From Vanilla planifolia (Eukaryota > Streptophyta > Magnoliopsida > Asparagales > Orchidaceae), in NCBI GenBank assembly GCA_023846275.1, contig JAIUJO010000159.1, positions 992,447 to 1,056,446 on the forward strand: DNA of 64,000 nucleotides, read 5' to 3'. Of this stretch, positions 37,442 through 51,179 are shown one piece after another (the stretch's first letter is position 1; each line of letters opens with the position of its first letter). Both the position numbers and the translations under genes were made by a program. The notes beneath the pieces were generated by a model. That model did no database searches. It saw only the letters and a list, made by a program, of their open reading frames with translations, and was not told the origin of the DNA.

Positions 37442-38870
37442 TTGGAAATCTACAAAGAGTTCTACGAATTGAGAGGGAAAAAGAATTTTTTCTTAGTTGA
37501 AATACCACGATTTGGAGGAAAATATGAGTTCTCAAGTTATTATAAATATGCCTCATTTTTCTCCCATAATATGGTTAAGAAAAATATGATAGATTTGAAT
37601 CATATTCAATCATCTAGCATCATTTCATTTAAAGGGTGGTCTTTCTTAGGACTTTTAGTTGAAGTAACATTTTTGGATAATGCTCAAGTACGTTCTTCTA
37701 CTAATGTAACAGAGCACTTTCGTACATTCATAATCACATAAATCTTATGGTTTTTTTAAACTTCTAATCTTAATGAATTAGTGATATTTGTTAAATACCC
37801 ATTAAATTAAGATAGGGTTAATGTTTTCTCAATTTTATAGCAACAAAATTCTCAAAAATTCCATTCACTCTACTTGTGAACAAGGATCTTAAATGAAGTC
37901 CTTTTAATGAGGGAAAGACTACAAACCTTACATCGAAGAATTATGTTGGGATAGAATTGAGTGCCAGAGTAGGGCAATTTGTTGGTGGAGATTTGAAGGA
38001 TTTACTTCAAGGCTTTTAGTAAAGTGTATTAATGAGGTAAATATATCTTGTATTCTTTTTTATTGAAGATTAGGCATAAATTATTTTAATAAAAGAATGT
38101 TTATGTGATTTTTTTCTTTATGCTCAAGTTAAGTAAAAGGGTGATTATGTACCCACGGCTCTAAAATTCTATCGGGGGCATAAAATAAGACCAGTGGTTA
38201 AATATCACGAAAACTTTAGTGTGGCTTACTTTCTTACATTTTTCTTCATATTTTCTTTTTATGAACCAAAATACTAAAATTTAAAATCAAATAAGATTTT
38301 GAATTATCAAAAAATTTTGTTAATCCAAATTCTCCCCATTTGGTTATGCCTAAGGGCGAACATGTTGCATCAAAGTAGGTTTTTGCTTTGTGTACAAAAG
38401 TTATATATTCCATAGGCTTAATATTATGGAGTGATCCACTATTGACATATTACATTACTTATATAAAATTTTGCAAATACTCATTTGGTAGCATGCTCAC
38501 CACCAACAAATGTTCATAAATCAACAATTTTCATTTTGGAAAAATTCTTTCCAACTATTTTGTTCAAAATGTCTAATTAAAGTTGAAAAAATAGTTTTAA
38601 TAACTCATGTCATTATTATGAATATTTCTTATGAACTTTATGGCAAAACATTATTCAAAAGGTATAGATATCCTTTTTTATGCTATATCATAAGAATTTT
38701 CCATAAATTGATAATGCAAAGCACTTTCTTCAAGGCTATCTATGGGTTGGATGTGTATCATGGAAAAGCAAGAAATAAGGTAATAAGAAGAAAAGAAAGA
38801 AGAAGAAAGAGACAAAAAAGAAGTGAAAGAGGAGCCCCAAAAGTACATTGTCCCTTCCTTTGAAAATAGC
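37442..38870 (+). mobile_element. Probable Ty1/copia pol relic
   Basis: The 99-codon frame at 37,442-37,741 opens with a K.F..L...K region, then PRFGGKYEFSSYYKY, resembling the copia integrase core phrase RSD.GGEY.S..F..Y. Its end (VEVTFLDNAQVRSSTNVTEHF) resembles the A.Y.LN..PS......P.E segment, given here as a loose match. Further along, YHENFSVAYFLT near 38,195-38,235 resembles DY.ETFSPVA..TT, and PKGEHVASK near 38,347-38,375 resembles the segment before ALYGLKQ in copia RT. The order is right for copia pol. No LTRs were found and the relic is broken many times. Confidence 0.45.
38510..38863 (+). other. Longest open frame of the window, probably not a gene
   Basis: The frame has 117 codons from its ATG and ends in a strongly basic run (RRKERRRKRQKRSERG). 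It lies at the 3' end of the copia pol relic, where a LGIEV.-like segment would be expected (YGLDVYHGK). The simplest reading is a residual frame of that relic with a purine-rich tail. Nothing suggests an independent gene. Confidence 0.3.
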
Positions 38871-38899
38871 TCATGACTTAGGTGAATGTTCTTCATATA

Positions 38900-40365
38900 A
38901 TGAAGTTAATTCAAACATTTTATTATGATGAATCATCTCCCTCAATTGATGAATAGCAATACATATTCGGAAAACATAGGAAGAAATATATTTTTTGTAA
39001 AGGAATATTGTACATTTCACGAAAATAGCATTAATGATCTAGAAATAAAACATAACTAACTGAAAAAAACATGAACCATTATCATTGATGATTATTTGAA
39101 CATTTCTTTTTTTAGTGAATTACATTAAAAAAGGATTATTATGACATTGTTCTTCTAGAACATGATTCAATTTTGATTTATTTGATAGGAGAAAATAACT
39201 TCCTTAGAAATGAAAATTTCAATTTCAAGAATAAGAAAATTATGTTGTTTCATTTGTATGAAATCTATCCTTTAAAGGAAATATTTTTATTTTATACCTC
39301 ATGTGATCATATGCATGCATCATCAGAAACTCTTGCTTACATTGAAAGTAAACAAAGTTTTTCAATGTAAATGCCTTATTACCTAGGACCAATTTGTATG
39401 CCTTACATCTGTATCATCAAATGTAATACCCAATTATTGCCATAGACTAAATCGTATTTTATTAGCCTTAACTTTATTTGCTTCAAAATGAAAAACCTTG
39501 TTGCTTATTAAGATTAACATCTTCAACTATTTGATTTTGGAATTATTCAATGTGAGTAGATAATATTTTCCCAACTTGATCCTTTACATTATTGGATAAT
39601 TCTAAAATTTTTTTAAAATATAACTTTTATTTCAATATTTATTCATAATTTTTGGTTATATGACATAAAACTTAGTCAAACTATGTTCGTAATGGTTAGC
39701 TTCAAGAATCAATAATGTACGCAACTCCTAACATTAAACAATAAATATTTAAACATTGATTAATGCTTTAATATTTAAAGATCATAATCAATAATGATAA
39801 ATATTTTGTAAATATGATTCAATTAATCTACTAATTATAATTCACTAGGAATTAAGTTGCACCAAATTGATAAGGATTCATCCTTTGTGAATAAACCTAA
39901 GTTAAATAAGGAATCTAGATGAACTAGAATCCTAAATCCTTAAAAACATTTGTTAGTATCTTGTTCAAATTGTTAATATTCTAAAGTCATATGTATTTAA
40001 GACAACCTTAAAGTTTTTTATCTCAACCCATTCTTGTACATTAATTTGTGATTCACCCAATGGATTTGCCAAATGGATTCTTTGATAAGGGATTATTACT
40101 AAATATTGCATACCCAAAATCATTTTTGTTTATATTAACATTAAATACATGAAAAACAATATTAAATTACCAAAAATAACATGACCAATGGTTATGATAG
40201 GTAGGTAGCAGCAGTATAAATGAATAATCCTAATTTTTAGCCAGAGTGGAGAGATTGAGACTCTTGTAGGTGAACACTAGAACATTTTTTACTTATACAA
40301 ATCCAATTGGCTAGTAAGTCTTCATAACTAGTTTGGAGGGCCTCACCTCCATCAACTTTTAATTT
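38900..40365. other. Unassigned stretch
   Basis: No domain recognised; the plus frame 39,173-39,370 (65 codons) has no motif. The last 150 bases before 40,370 are more complex and could be the 5' untranslated part of the following LINE. Confidence 0.4.
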
Positions 40366-40369
40366 GTTG

Positions 40370-41000
40370 ATGTTGTAGGATACATAGCAAAGCTTTCACT
40401 CATCTACATCAATGGACAAGAATGTCAAATGGTTAACTAAATATTATATTCAAAGAAGAAGAAATTGGCAAAATGGCTATACCATTCAAGCTTAAATTTA
40501 TTCGAAAATATTCACACAAATTCCCAAGTATGGAAATAATCCTCGTGCCAAAGTTTTAAAAAAATTTAATGTTGGATCACTTTATCATTGAAATGCACCA
40601 ATTACATTAGATAGATTATTTGTGATGTTAGGTTCACTAGGCATGGAACATCAATGACTTTAGGTAAGCAATCTTTAAGTGGCATCGTGAGTTTCTCAAA
40701 AATGTTAAATCATCATTAGCTCTAGTTTGGGTTTCATTTGAGTATCTATTGACACATTTCTTAATAAGGTAGCATTGTAGTACTTAGTTTTGGTAGTAAA
40801 AACCTCCTATGCAAGTCGCAAAAGCTAAAACAATCCTAGAAAGATCAAGCATAGCAAGGATGTTTGCTGCTGTGGATTATGACAATGAATTCAATAAGAT
40901 AATTTGTTATTGAATTGACTTCTATGTCCAAGGTCACACGTCTCTTCAATGTAAAAAAACTAAATGTCATCAAACATTTACATTTTAATTAAGGCTTCTA
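40370..41000 (+). pseudogene. LINE ORF1 (DUF4283 with zinc knuckle), decayed
   Basis: Plus-strand readings give, in order, an FKWHREFLKNVKSSLALVWV phrase (about 40,677-40,740), then FEYLLTHFL, matching IF.W...F......P.VPVWI.FP.LP..F of plant DUF4283 proteins. A K.LERSSIARMFAAVDYD segment follows (about 40,830-40,885; compare T..L.RPSVARVCVEVD), then GHTSLQCKKTKCHQTF at 40,932-40,979, where the CCHC knuckle GH....C stands. This layout is specific for plant L1 ORF1 and related DUF4283 proteins. Confidence 0.65.
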
Positions 41001-41849
41001 AGGCACCAGCAAGTGTGGATGAATTTATGAATTTTGATAATATGGTAAATGAAAAGTCATTTCAATCTAATAGTTTAACGTTATGTAAGGATGCTTATGA
41101 AAAAATAATAAGGCACACCCACATTGTTACACACCATTAAAGGAGTATATAGGTCACAAATGATTGCTCTGATAAAATGGGTAAAATAATTAGCACATGC
41201 TCAAGGAAAACAAAGGTTACCAATCAAATGGCATGGAACAACATGAAATTTTGATCCAGATTACTGATAATTAAATTTCCTTTAAAAAAACCCAAAGGTA
41301 GAATAAACAACTATGTTTTGTTTCTGATTTACTAGCGTTTTAGGATAAAGCTGATTTGCAATATGACTTAACAATCATTTAAAAGATTTCAGCAACAACT
41401 AGCTTAAAAGAACTTCAAATTCTTATCTAATGAAATTTAAAGAGAAAGAAGTCAACCTATTTTAGAATAGACATTTAAGGAGAGACTAGACATGGTTAAA
41501 AGAAGAATTTCAATTTGAGCAACATTCATAGAAGTTGTTGATTCTCTCAGATTGCATAATAGATATGTTATTTGGATAGCATCCTAGTCTATAATATAAG
41601 AGTTGCAACAAAAAAGGGCACTGTAAGCTCTTTAAAAAACCCAACACCAAAAAAATAACTTTGATTACTATCGTAATACTTTTTATTGATAATAATAAAT
41701 TCCATAAACTATCTAAGAGATCAAAATTTATGGACAAGTTAGTAATACATAAAATAAGATATAGGTATTACGAATGAAAAGCACCCATTATTTAACCTTA
41801 AATGAGGATGAGTAGTCAATTCAAATGTTCATTTATAATCCACTGGAGT

Positions 41850-42360
41850 GAAATGGCGTGCGATATACCTTTATTTATGCTAAACTCAAGGACTAAAGAA
41901 GTGACACTTTAGTACAAGTTAAATCAAACTATAGATAAAACTAAAGCTTTGTTGTTATTAATAATTGACTTTAATTTAAGCACTACACATGTTTTATACA
42001 AGGGATCCTCCAATCTTATGTAGGAAGTATTAAATGAATTCAATGATTAAATTAGTCAATGGTGCATAAGAGAACACCCATTCATAAAGCCTTTAGTGAC
42101 ATGCACAAAGAAAGGAAAGGGGAAATGGGTTTTAAAATAATGGATTGATAGTTAGAGAATCAAGCTTTGATCGATCAATTCTCTCCAATAGTAATGCAAC
42201 ATTTATGTAGAACAAAATCAATTCATTCACATCTTCCTCAATCTATAAAGGACACTGCTCCTTTCCCAAAGTTGTCAAAATTTCAAAATGTTTTAGTGAA
42301 GCATCTAACATTCCAGCAAAATGCAAAACATTTTATGAAATTATGTTCTCATTAAAATAT
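41850..42360 (+). pseudogene. LINE ORF2 endonuclease, C-terminal half, decayed
   Basis: FIYAKLKD at 41,870-41,893 matches the F.YA......R..LW opening. LLLLIIDFNLS near 41,952-41,984 matches the W...GDFN box, with Ile in place of Gly but Asp-Phe-Asn kept. A FND segment follows near 42,040. The 62-codon open frame 42,167-42,355 reads IDQFSPIVMQHLCRTKSIHS and then HLPQSIKDTAPFPKLSKFQN, matching ...LF....V.HL.R..SDH.P.L.......K..RF.. at the end of plant L1 endonucleases. The domain is otherwise interrupted. Confidence 0.75.
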
Positions 42361-45300
42361 TTAATAAATTACTCACTCTAAAACTCACTATTTTTATCAC
42401 TTATAAATGGTAAGGTGTGACCCAACTCCTTCTGTAATTTAGTTATCACGATATTAAATGCTCAACAAAAAAATCTCTTAATGCAAAAATTTCTTACATT
42501 AAAAATAGATACATTACTTGCTGAATAATATTGAGAATAAGTTGTTCATCACATTTCATTGTATAGAGCATTGAAAAAAATAGAAATCAAAATTAGGAAT
42601 CATTATTAAAAAATATTTAATTGTTTTAAATTGTAAATATAAAAGTTTTTTTTAAAAAACATTGATATATGGTTACAAATAATTAAAATATGGTAATATA
42701 AATTAAAACTTTAAAGGAAATAAATGATTATTGCATTGACAAGCAACATAAAAATTTAAAATTATCTAACACATTCCATTGATAAACAATTACAGAGATG
42801 TATGCTTTTTGTTCAAGCAAATATTACATAAAAATGGTTTTTGGATTGAGGAAAAATGATTAACAACACAAAATATTAAAACTTCTTGAAAGAACATTCC
42901 TTTTCATAAAATGCACTTAAATATATTAAATGTTAAATAATAAAACATAGAAAAAATTTACTGCAAGAATTAAACTCAAATATTTTATGTATTAAGAAAA
43001 AGTTTTTTTAATATTAAAAAAAATATAAATAACTATGAGGAATGACAATGTGACATTTCAAATAAAACTTAAATAAAAATGTCTATTTTATGAATGATTA
43101 AATGATATGATAGAAATGACATGCCAAACCTGAATCATATTTACATAGGGTTGAATTTTACTTGTAAACATTTTTTAAAAAAAGTCACTAATAATATAAA
43201 ATACAATCAATAATAATGTAAAATACTAATTAACATGTCAAGAATCTTCCCCTTATGCATCACACATATCATTGAATGTTGGTATTGGACAACAATCTTT
43301 AATAAGTTATATTTATTTTTTATGAATGTTTTATTTATTATTTTACATTTTTAATTAAAATTATATATTTATTTGTCTTTAGTCAAAGTTTTCTACACTT
43401 TTAAAAATCAAAACTTTTAGCATCTTAAATAATTACTTTTTTTCATATTTTTAATTTTTAGAATGTTTTATTTGTATTGTGAGTGTTTTTAGCATTGGAC
43501 AAAGAAAAGCTTTATTAATCATTCATTTTGTAAATTATTTTCTTAGTGTATTAATTGAGTTAAATTGTTGATATAGTTTTTATATTTTTTCTTATCATAT
43601 CTATATTTTAAATTAAGTTATTTGTCAAAATTATAATTTTTAAGTTATTATTTTTATTTATGAAAAGTCACGTATTTTGTAGGTTGCATTGAAACCTAAA
43701 ATTCTTTGATGTTACACAATATTAAATATCTATAATATTTAAATTAAAAAAATTTTTAAGATTCAATTTTTTTAAAATAAGAAAGATTTTTTATTGAACT
43801 AAAAAATGCTTTTAAAAATAACAATAAAAATTTATGTACAGTTAAAATGTGAAAAAAATTTATATTATAAAAACATAAAATTGTTAGAACAATTTGCTGA
43901 GTTTGTTCCAATTTTAAGCATTAGTGTCCACAAAAGTTAAAAAAACCTACAAAATAGAAGAAATAAACTTAATATAGAGTTGATTATTTAAAATTTCAAA
44001 TATAAGAATAATTTTATGTTATATTAAAAAGTTTTTGTATTAACAAATGAATAGCAAATATGTTATTGAAAATAAAATGGATAGAAAGAAATAAGTTTTT
44101 ATATCTCAATGACCAGTTATATTTTTTAAAATTTTGATGTTTTTTCTTCAAAATCCCTTACTTTTGTTACATTATTTTTAAAAAAATTATGGAATGAACT
44201 TAAATTTTTTTAATATTGTGCTTGATTTATTTCATGTCTTTCCTTCATTCTTTATTATTTTTTCACACAAATTTATCACAAAATTTTTTGGTAGCTAATT
44301 TTGTTAAATTGACAACATGTTCTTAAGTATCTAATATTTTGTAAATAATATATTTTAGATATTAGCATTAAGTTTTTTTTAATTAACTTAAAAATATTAA
44401 ACAATTTAATCTCATGCTTTCTTTACTTACATTCAAGTTGTCACAAACCTAAAAACATATTTATATTATTATATAATATTTCCCTTAATCAAATATATTG
44501 TTACGAAATAGTTTTATTCTTTTTTTATTCAACGTTCCATATACATAATTTTTAATATGCAATATATTATTGCACATTTATTTCTTTGAACTTATTTGGT
44601 GTCAATTTTGTATAATTTGAAAATTCTTATTATGTTGATAATTTTTTTAAAATAACTTTAGTTTTTGCTAAAATATTCTCATTATTTACACTATTCAGAT
44701 AATATTTAATGAAAAAAGTTGTCATATAATTTAAAATCTTTGTTGTTTTTGTGTTATTTTCTTATTCGTTATTGTGATCTTTACAAACATAGTTTGTGAT
44801 TATACAACCTTTTAAAAACATAAAAATTCTAATTATTATTAATTTTTTTATAGTAAGCCTTATAATTATTTTTTATTTTTAAATTTTTTTAAAACATATT
44901 AGTGAAGAATTAGTTTTTTAATTATCATCAAAATTTTGTTATCTGAATTATCTTTTGCTTTTAGTTCTTTAGTTTTACCTAAATTTTAATATTTTAAAGT
45001 TTATTTTCAAAGATGAAATAAAAGGATTAAACTTCCTAAAGTATTGTTTATAATTTGAAAAAAAATATTCCTTTATAATATTCTATAAATAATGAAGGAA
45101 AAATAAGATGTTGTTGTAATCACAAATATAACTGAATGTTTAACTTGTCTAAGAATTTCTACTATTATAACAATGAACATAAGTTGTGAAACAAATTGTG
45201 TTATCCATGCTTTATATTGAAAAAGCTATATTAGAAAATATTATAATGAAGAAATAAAAGATATTTTCATAATATAATAATTAAATTAATAAAAATATTA

Positions 45301-47300
45301 AACATTTGAAATATTAAAATTATTTGTGTAAAGAAATCAAAGAAATTTATATACTATTAAGGACAATGAAAAAATACTATAAAAAATAAAGATTAAAAAT
45401 TCAACATAAGAAGATATGTAACATAACTAAAAATAATAATATTTCAAAATTGTCATGTACAAAAAATTGAGAAATTTTGAAAAATAAACATATTGTGTTA
45501 AACAATTTGAAAATAAAATAATTAAATTAAAAAAAGAAAATACTAAAAAATAATATGTAAAATAAAAAAATGAATAAAATTTTCTAGATATTTTAAATTT
45601 GTAAAATAAAACTTACAAAATAAGAATAATGTTTTGTAAAAGTAAAACAATTTCACTAATATCATATGACATAAAAGATATTTTTATAAATAAAAAGAAA
45701 AAAAATATTTTTTAACTTTGAATAAAATTATTGTCATAGAAAAAGGACTTTTTCGATAATGATACAAACAAAAGATCCAAAATTTCTTAGCCAATTATTG
45801 AAAGTGTGCACTAAGCTATGAAAACAATTCATAATAGCTAAGTTGATGTATAATAAAAAAGAGGAAATGCCAATTAATACTATTTTTTGGATATTTGTAT
45901 TTTTAAATCTTTACTTTTTTTAATTTTTATTATGATTTGTATTTTTGTTAAACTAAATCATATATAAATGTTTTTGTTAATCTTTATGTAGATGCAAAAA
46001 ATAATCTATATGCTCATTATATTGATGTTACTATCTTTCTTGTACTTTTGTGTAGTTTATATACACATAGTATAATTTTTTTTAAGTTAATTATTAGATA
46101 TATTATAATTTTTTTAAAATTTATTTATTTTTAATTATAATAACTCATTTATGATGCTTAAATTATAATATGAAATATATTTTTGAAGCATTGTGATATG
46201 TGAATAGAAAACCACTTTAAGAGATATTATTCAAATAAATCTACATATTTTAGATTTTCCTTTGTCTGAATAGTTCCTATATTTGAATTCATTACATTTG
46301 TGATCCTTTTTGACATATTTTTGTTAATATATTAATATTTTAAATTTAAATATAATATTTTTAAATTTTTATTTTTTTAGAATTTTTAGATACAATAGAA
46401 AGAATCCATAATTCTTATGACCTATTTTGCTATATTGTTAAATAACAAAACTATTTTTAATAAAACATTTTGTTAAAAATTTTGAAGTCATTCGTTGAAA
46501 AATATTTTAAAATTTTGCTTATGTAATGGAAATAAAATATCGAAAACATTAAATTATTTTTTAAAAGATATTCAAAAAACAATTTTTAAAATTTCTATTG
46601 ATTAAATAAGTAAAACTAATACAAATGTTATGTCAACAAAAATAGCTTACACATTTAAGGTAATTTAATATTCTAACAAATAAGCTTCATGCATAAGTAG
46701 TAAAAAGCATTTAAGTAATGTAGTATATGTTGAAAAAAAAAATATAAACTCAAATATGAGTGTAAAGAGAAAAAAGTTAATTATCAATGTAAATTAACTA
46801 TAATTATGGAAGAAAATTTAATATTACTCTAACAATGCTATTGTCAAAAGTATATTTTTAAAATCAACAAAATATGAAAAAACCATTTGCATTATTGAAT
46901 TATTCATATTTAATTTATTAAAAAATTCATATAGGATATCAAAAAAAGTTATGCAATTAAAAAATTGGTAAGCATACAAACATAAAGAAATAGTCAAGTA
47001 AAAGAATAAGAAATTTTAAAAATTTAAAGCATTACAAAATATTCGTAATATAATATTGATTTGTAAGAAAAAATATTCAACAAAATAATACAAATATAAA
47101 TTTTTTGGAAACTCAAAATGTAAAATAATAAATAATATGTAACCTTTAAATTTTTAACCCTATGTTGATAAATTCAAATAAAAAAGATAAAATATTGAAT
47201 AATAAATAAAGAAAAAAATACTTTAAAACTTTATCTAATAATAATAAAAATATCTCTATAATTACGACAAGGCAAATAGTTTTTATGCAATGGATAAAAA
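42361..47300. other. A+T desert, no gene seen
   Basis: Almost pure A/T runs with very few G or C bases and no recognisable domain. The open frame 47,146-47,328 (minus) encodes a Phe/Leu/Ile-rich string typical of chance frames in A-rich DNA. Confidence 0.6.
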
Positions 47301-50000
47301 AGGGTGCAACAATAAAGTGAAACGCCACCGAAGCTCATGTAAACAATATAAACCATTTTTCGATATGCAAAATCCTCCTTGTTAACTAGGTGCACAAAAG
47401 AAAAAGCATGCTCACATATTCTTAAGGATTTTTTTTATGTCTACCTAAAGCATTTATAAACCTTTAAAAGGCATATTGTACCCATATAAAGCATGCCCAC
47501 ACAAGTTACTTTGCACCTAAGTTCTAAAATATTAGATTCTAATATCAAGTTCATGATCTTGTTTAGTGAATTTGTTGCACACTACACCTTGAGAACATTT
47601 TCAAATAAATATGTTTTGTGCATAACTTTTAATATTTTGGGCATTCTAATATCTTAATAACTTGTGTATTATTACTAATTTGAGTTTTTTATTTCTAATA
47701 CAATGTTTTTTACAATATTAAGAAATTATTATTATGCCTAATAATTATTTAAATTTTTTAAATATTATATAATAATTATGGAATTTTTTTTGTTTAGGGT
47801 TCCACATTTCGTGATGCACTTATTATTACAAAAAATTTTTTAATTTTTGAAAAATAAACTATGCTTTTTTCAAAAACTAATTTTCTTATTTACGGTTACT
47901 TATTCGTGATAGTTTAATAATTTTAAAACTCTTTAATGATGTCATTGTTTTAGTAATTATTATGTTTATATGAAAAAATAAAGTTCTTTGAATGAAACAC
48001 AAATAGTTTGAACTAGAACACTTGATAGTGCAACATTTTTTTTGATGGCTCAATTTTTTATTAATAATTTTTTTGAATGATATTTTAATCATGCACCTGA
48101 AAATAAAATATTGATTATTAATTTAAAATCCTTGATCCAATGTTCCACCATGTAAGTCACTTTTGAATATAAGTCAATAAGTGTTAGTAGCTTTACTCAA
48201 GTGTTGCCCATGACGTACATCAAGGAGTCATTTCATTAACACTTGGCGGACTAGTTCCTAATCAAAGATTCATCATGTGTGCTTCATTTTAGTTAAAATT
48301 ATAACATGTATCCGTTTATGTTGATATGACAAATATGGCTATATTATACTACTCATTAATATTGAATTTATAGACAATAAAACATGCATATCATACATGT
48401 TATATACGCCTAGATATTTATTATGTTGATTTCATTTGTTAAAAAGATCAACTATCATAATTTGCAAAAGTAATAAAATTTAATATTATCCATGCTTTTC
48501 ACTTTTTTACCTTTCAACTATCTTATGATATAATCTATATGCATGGCATTAAATGAAACATAAGTCAAATGTGACCATGAGAGATTTTAATCAATTACGT
48601 TGTTTGTGCTTTTTTCATATTCTTATAATACATCAACACTAAATGGCTACAAGGGAAGTGAGTTAAATTGTGTATATTTGAGTTTCAAACAAAATAATGT
48701 CATATGTATCATACAATATTGTCATTAGAGTATTTGTTAGAGCTTCAACTAAGCAACATTAAGTATGTGATGTAAATTTATAATGCATATAAGAATGATA
48801 AAATTTATGTAAATGTATAATTGGCTATTATATGCTGAGTATTGAAAACTTAAGTTATAGTTGAACTAACCTATTTGTACTTATGCGATCTCAAAGTCAT
48901 TCTTGCACAATCACATTAATTGAGTTCAAATATGCATTTTTGCAAGTGTATACAATATAGTCATACAAGTTTGATCAGTCTTCTTAATAAACATATAGAT
49001 AGATTCCTATTGTACTAGTTCAATATTAATGTTGTGCCTTTATGTTATGGACTTATATATGATTTTATTTGAGGAGTTGGGCATTCATTACAATCATTAA
49101 TCTTTGTAGGATTATTTTATTTGGTCTTATTGTTTGCATATATAATCATTCATGATTACCATCTTTAGATTCTCGTACAACATATTATATACTACACACT
49201 TACATCATACAATATTTTCTCGAGTTAATGAATTTTCTTGCGTAGATTTATCTAGACCTATATTATAATGTTTTACTCATATAAATATGATACATTAAGA
49301 TATGTGAAAAAGAATAGATTGGATAGGCTCTTCATGCATGCAATCCGATGTGATAACTAATGTTAAGAAGGAATCTTAGGTTTATAGTAGTGTGATCATT
49401 ATCCTAAGAGCATGATAGTTAATTTGATTCTTTTAAAAATAGGATTTTAATTCTTTAAATTTCTTGATTTTTTTTATATTCCTTTTATTCATATAAATAC
49501 AATTTACATTTTAATGAATATGATAATGAATCTATTACTAAGTAATGTTACACGTCAAAGAAGAACAAAGTTGGTTCGTTTTTTCCCAACAATATCATCC
49601 TTTATCTTATTTTCTTGATTATTTTTATATTTAGCATTTTACTTGCTTCATGAACATTGCCAATACTTTGAAGTTTCATAGATGAACATGGCAACATCTT
49701 GTCATAGTATTTAGTTGTTGGGCCATATTATTTTTTTCATGAATTATATAAATTATTTTATATTATTCCTTCAAGTGTTGCAGTAATCCTATAAACTATA
49801 TCGTTCTTTCTTTAGTGACATTATTTGTACATGGCAACTATCAAAAATGCAGCATAATTGAGTGAGGTGCCACTTACATGGCCATGCATAAGAACAGAGT
49901 GTTTTGTCAAGTTAACTCCAACCTAGCCAAGATTAAAAAATGTTGTTCTTTTTAAGGTTTTGCATAAGAATGGGGTGTTTATTTAATTTCATAATATCTA
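47301..50000. other. Island of more even composition in the A+T desert
   Basis: Two parts, 47,320-47,570 and 48,120-49,950, have clearly more G and C than the surroundings, with stretches free of homopolymers. This suggests a younger or differently derived insertion. I could not match it to any domain, LTR or LINE segment elsewhere in the window. The minus frame 47,886-48,092 between the two has no motif. Confidence 0.35.
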
Positions 50001-51179
50001 TTCATCAAATTGTTAAAACTTTCATATCAAAATATACTATAATTGGAACTTTACTAACAAAATATTTGTTAGTGACCTATACAAACAATTTTTAACATTT
50101 AAAATTCATTTCTAATATTTTCATATATATTAGTGAATTCATTTATTTTATATTTTTTTTAATTGCTAAAAGTTTTGCATTAATCAATCAAATTTTTTTC
50201 TTAAATGTTTAAGTTTTTTTCTAAATGGATATTTGATGTTGTTATCCTAGTATAATTATGTTATCTTGTAAATAAAGATAATACTTTCTATTCTTAATTT
50301 TAAAAAAATTTAGCCTTTTTTATTTGCAAATTTTGCAAATATTTTAATCAATTTCATGTGATTTAAAAATATTTTTTTAACTATTTATACTTGTTTTTCT
50401 TAATTATTTAATTGACTCATTATCTGAGAGATTTTAAATTTTGGTGTCATTTATAACGTCTTTTGCCAAGGTAAGCTCCTTGTAATTGGAATGAATAAAA
50501 AAAAACATTTGAAAACTATGGTGTTATATCATCTAATTGATCATTCTTTATTTTTTCTCTTTGTTAATTACAACATTGAATTGAATAGTTTATATTTTGA
50601 ATATACATTTTATTAATGTTATACATAATTTTTTTAATATTTATTTTAATTTAACAACTTATATTCTTAGTTTTACTAATTTAATAATTTTTTATTATGT
50701 TTATATAGTTTTTTAAGTTTTATTACAAAATACTTTTTTAAAAGGTGTAACAAATAATTAAATTTCAAAATTTTAATTATAAAGCAAGTTATAAGTTTTA
50801 AATTTAACTAAAAAGTTAATCATATGTGTTAAAATTATTTTTAAAAAAATAGAAAAATATTCTATTTATTTAAGAAACAAATTTATTATAGATGAAAATA
50901 TTGTACTTCTTAATCATTCTACTTATTTTTGCGTTTTTTGGAGAATGACCTATTCATGATAAATTGATGAGGATAATTTTTTATTATTTACATAAATAAT
51001 ATTTTATATTCAAGTTAAACATAACTATACATGAGTTTTTGTTGTAATGATTATACTATGGCATTCTATTAAATATCTTCAACTTTTCCTCTCATTAATA
51101 TCTTGTTAAGAAACATTTTTTTGGCTTAAATTATGTTAATTATCAAAATTTAAATATTTTTTGTTTATTACTTTTTGGG
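50001..51179. other. A+T-rich stretch, no gene seen
   Basis: Dominated by T runs; no domain or repeat boundary recognised. Confidence 0.55.

Larger units (their letters stand above)
40370..42360 (+). mobile_element. L1-type LINE (copy B): ORF1 and endonuclease only
   Basis: The plus strand carries a DUF4283-type ORF1 remnant (about 40,370-41,000) followed by the endonuclease part of ORF2 (about 41,850-42,360), in correct L1 order. The RT and everything after it are absent: the sequence turns into plain A+T-rich DNA at about 42,360. LINE insertions usually lose the 5' side, so retention of the 5' side and loss of the 3' side points to a later deletion or replacement. The element is interrupted by many stops. 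Confidence 0.7.

Noticed and set aside
47146-47328. Minus-strand frame encoding a hydrophobic, membrane-like peptide
   Set aside because: Phe/Leu/Ile-rich products are expected from chance frames in almost pure A/T DNA, and nothing around it suggests a gene.
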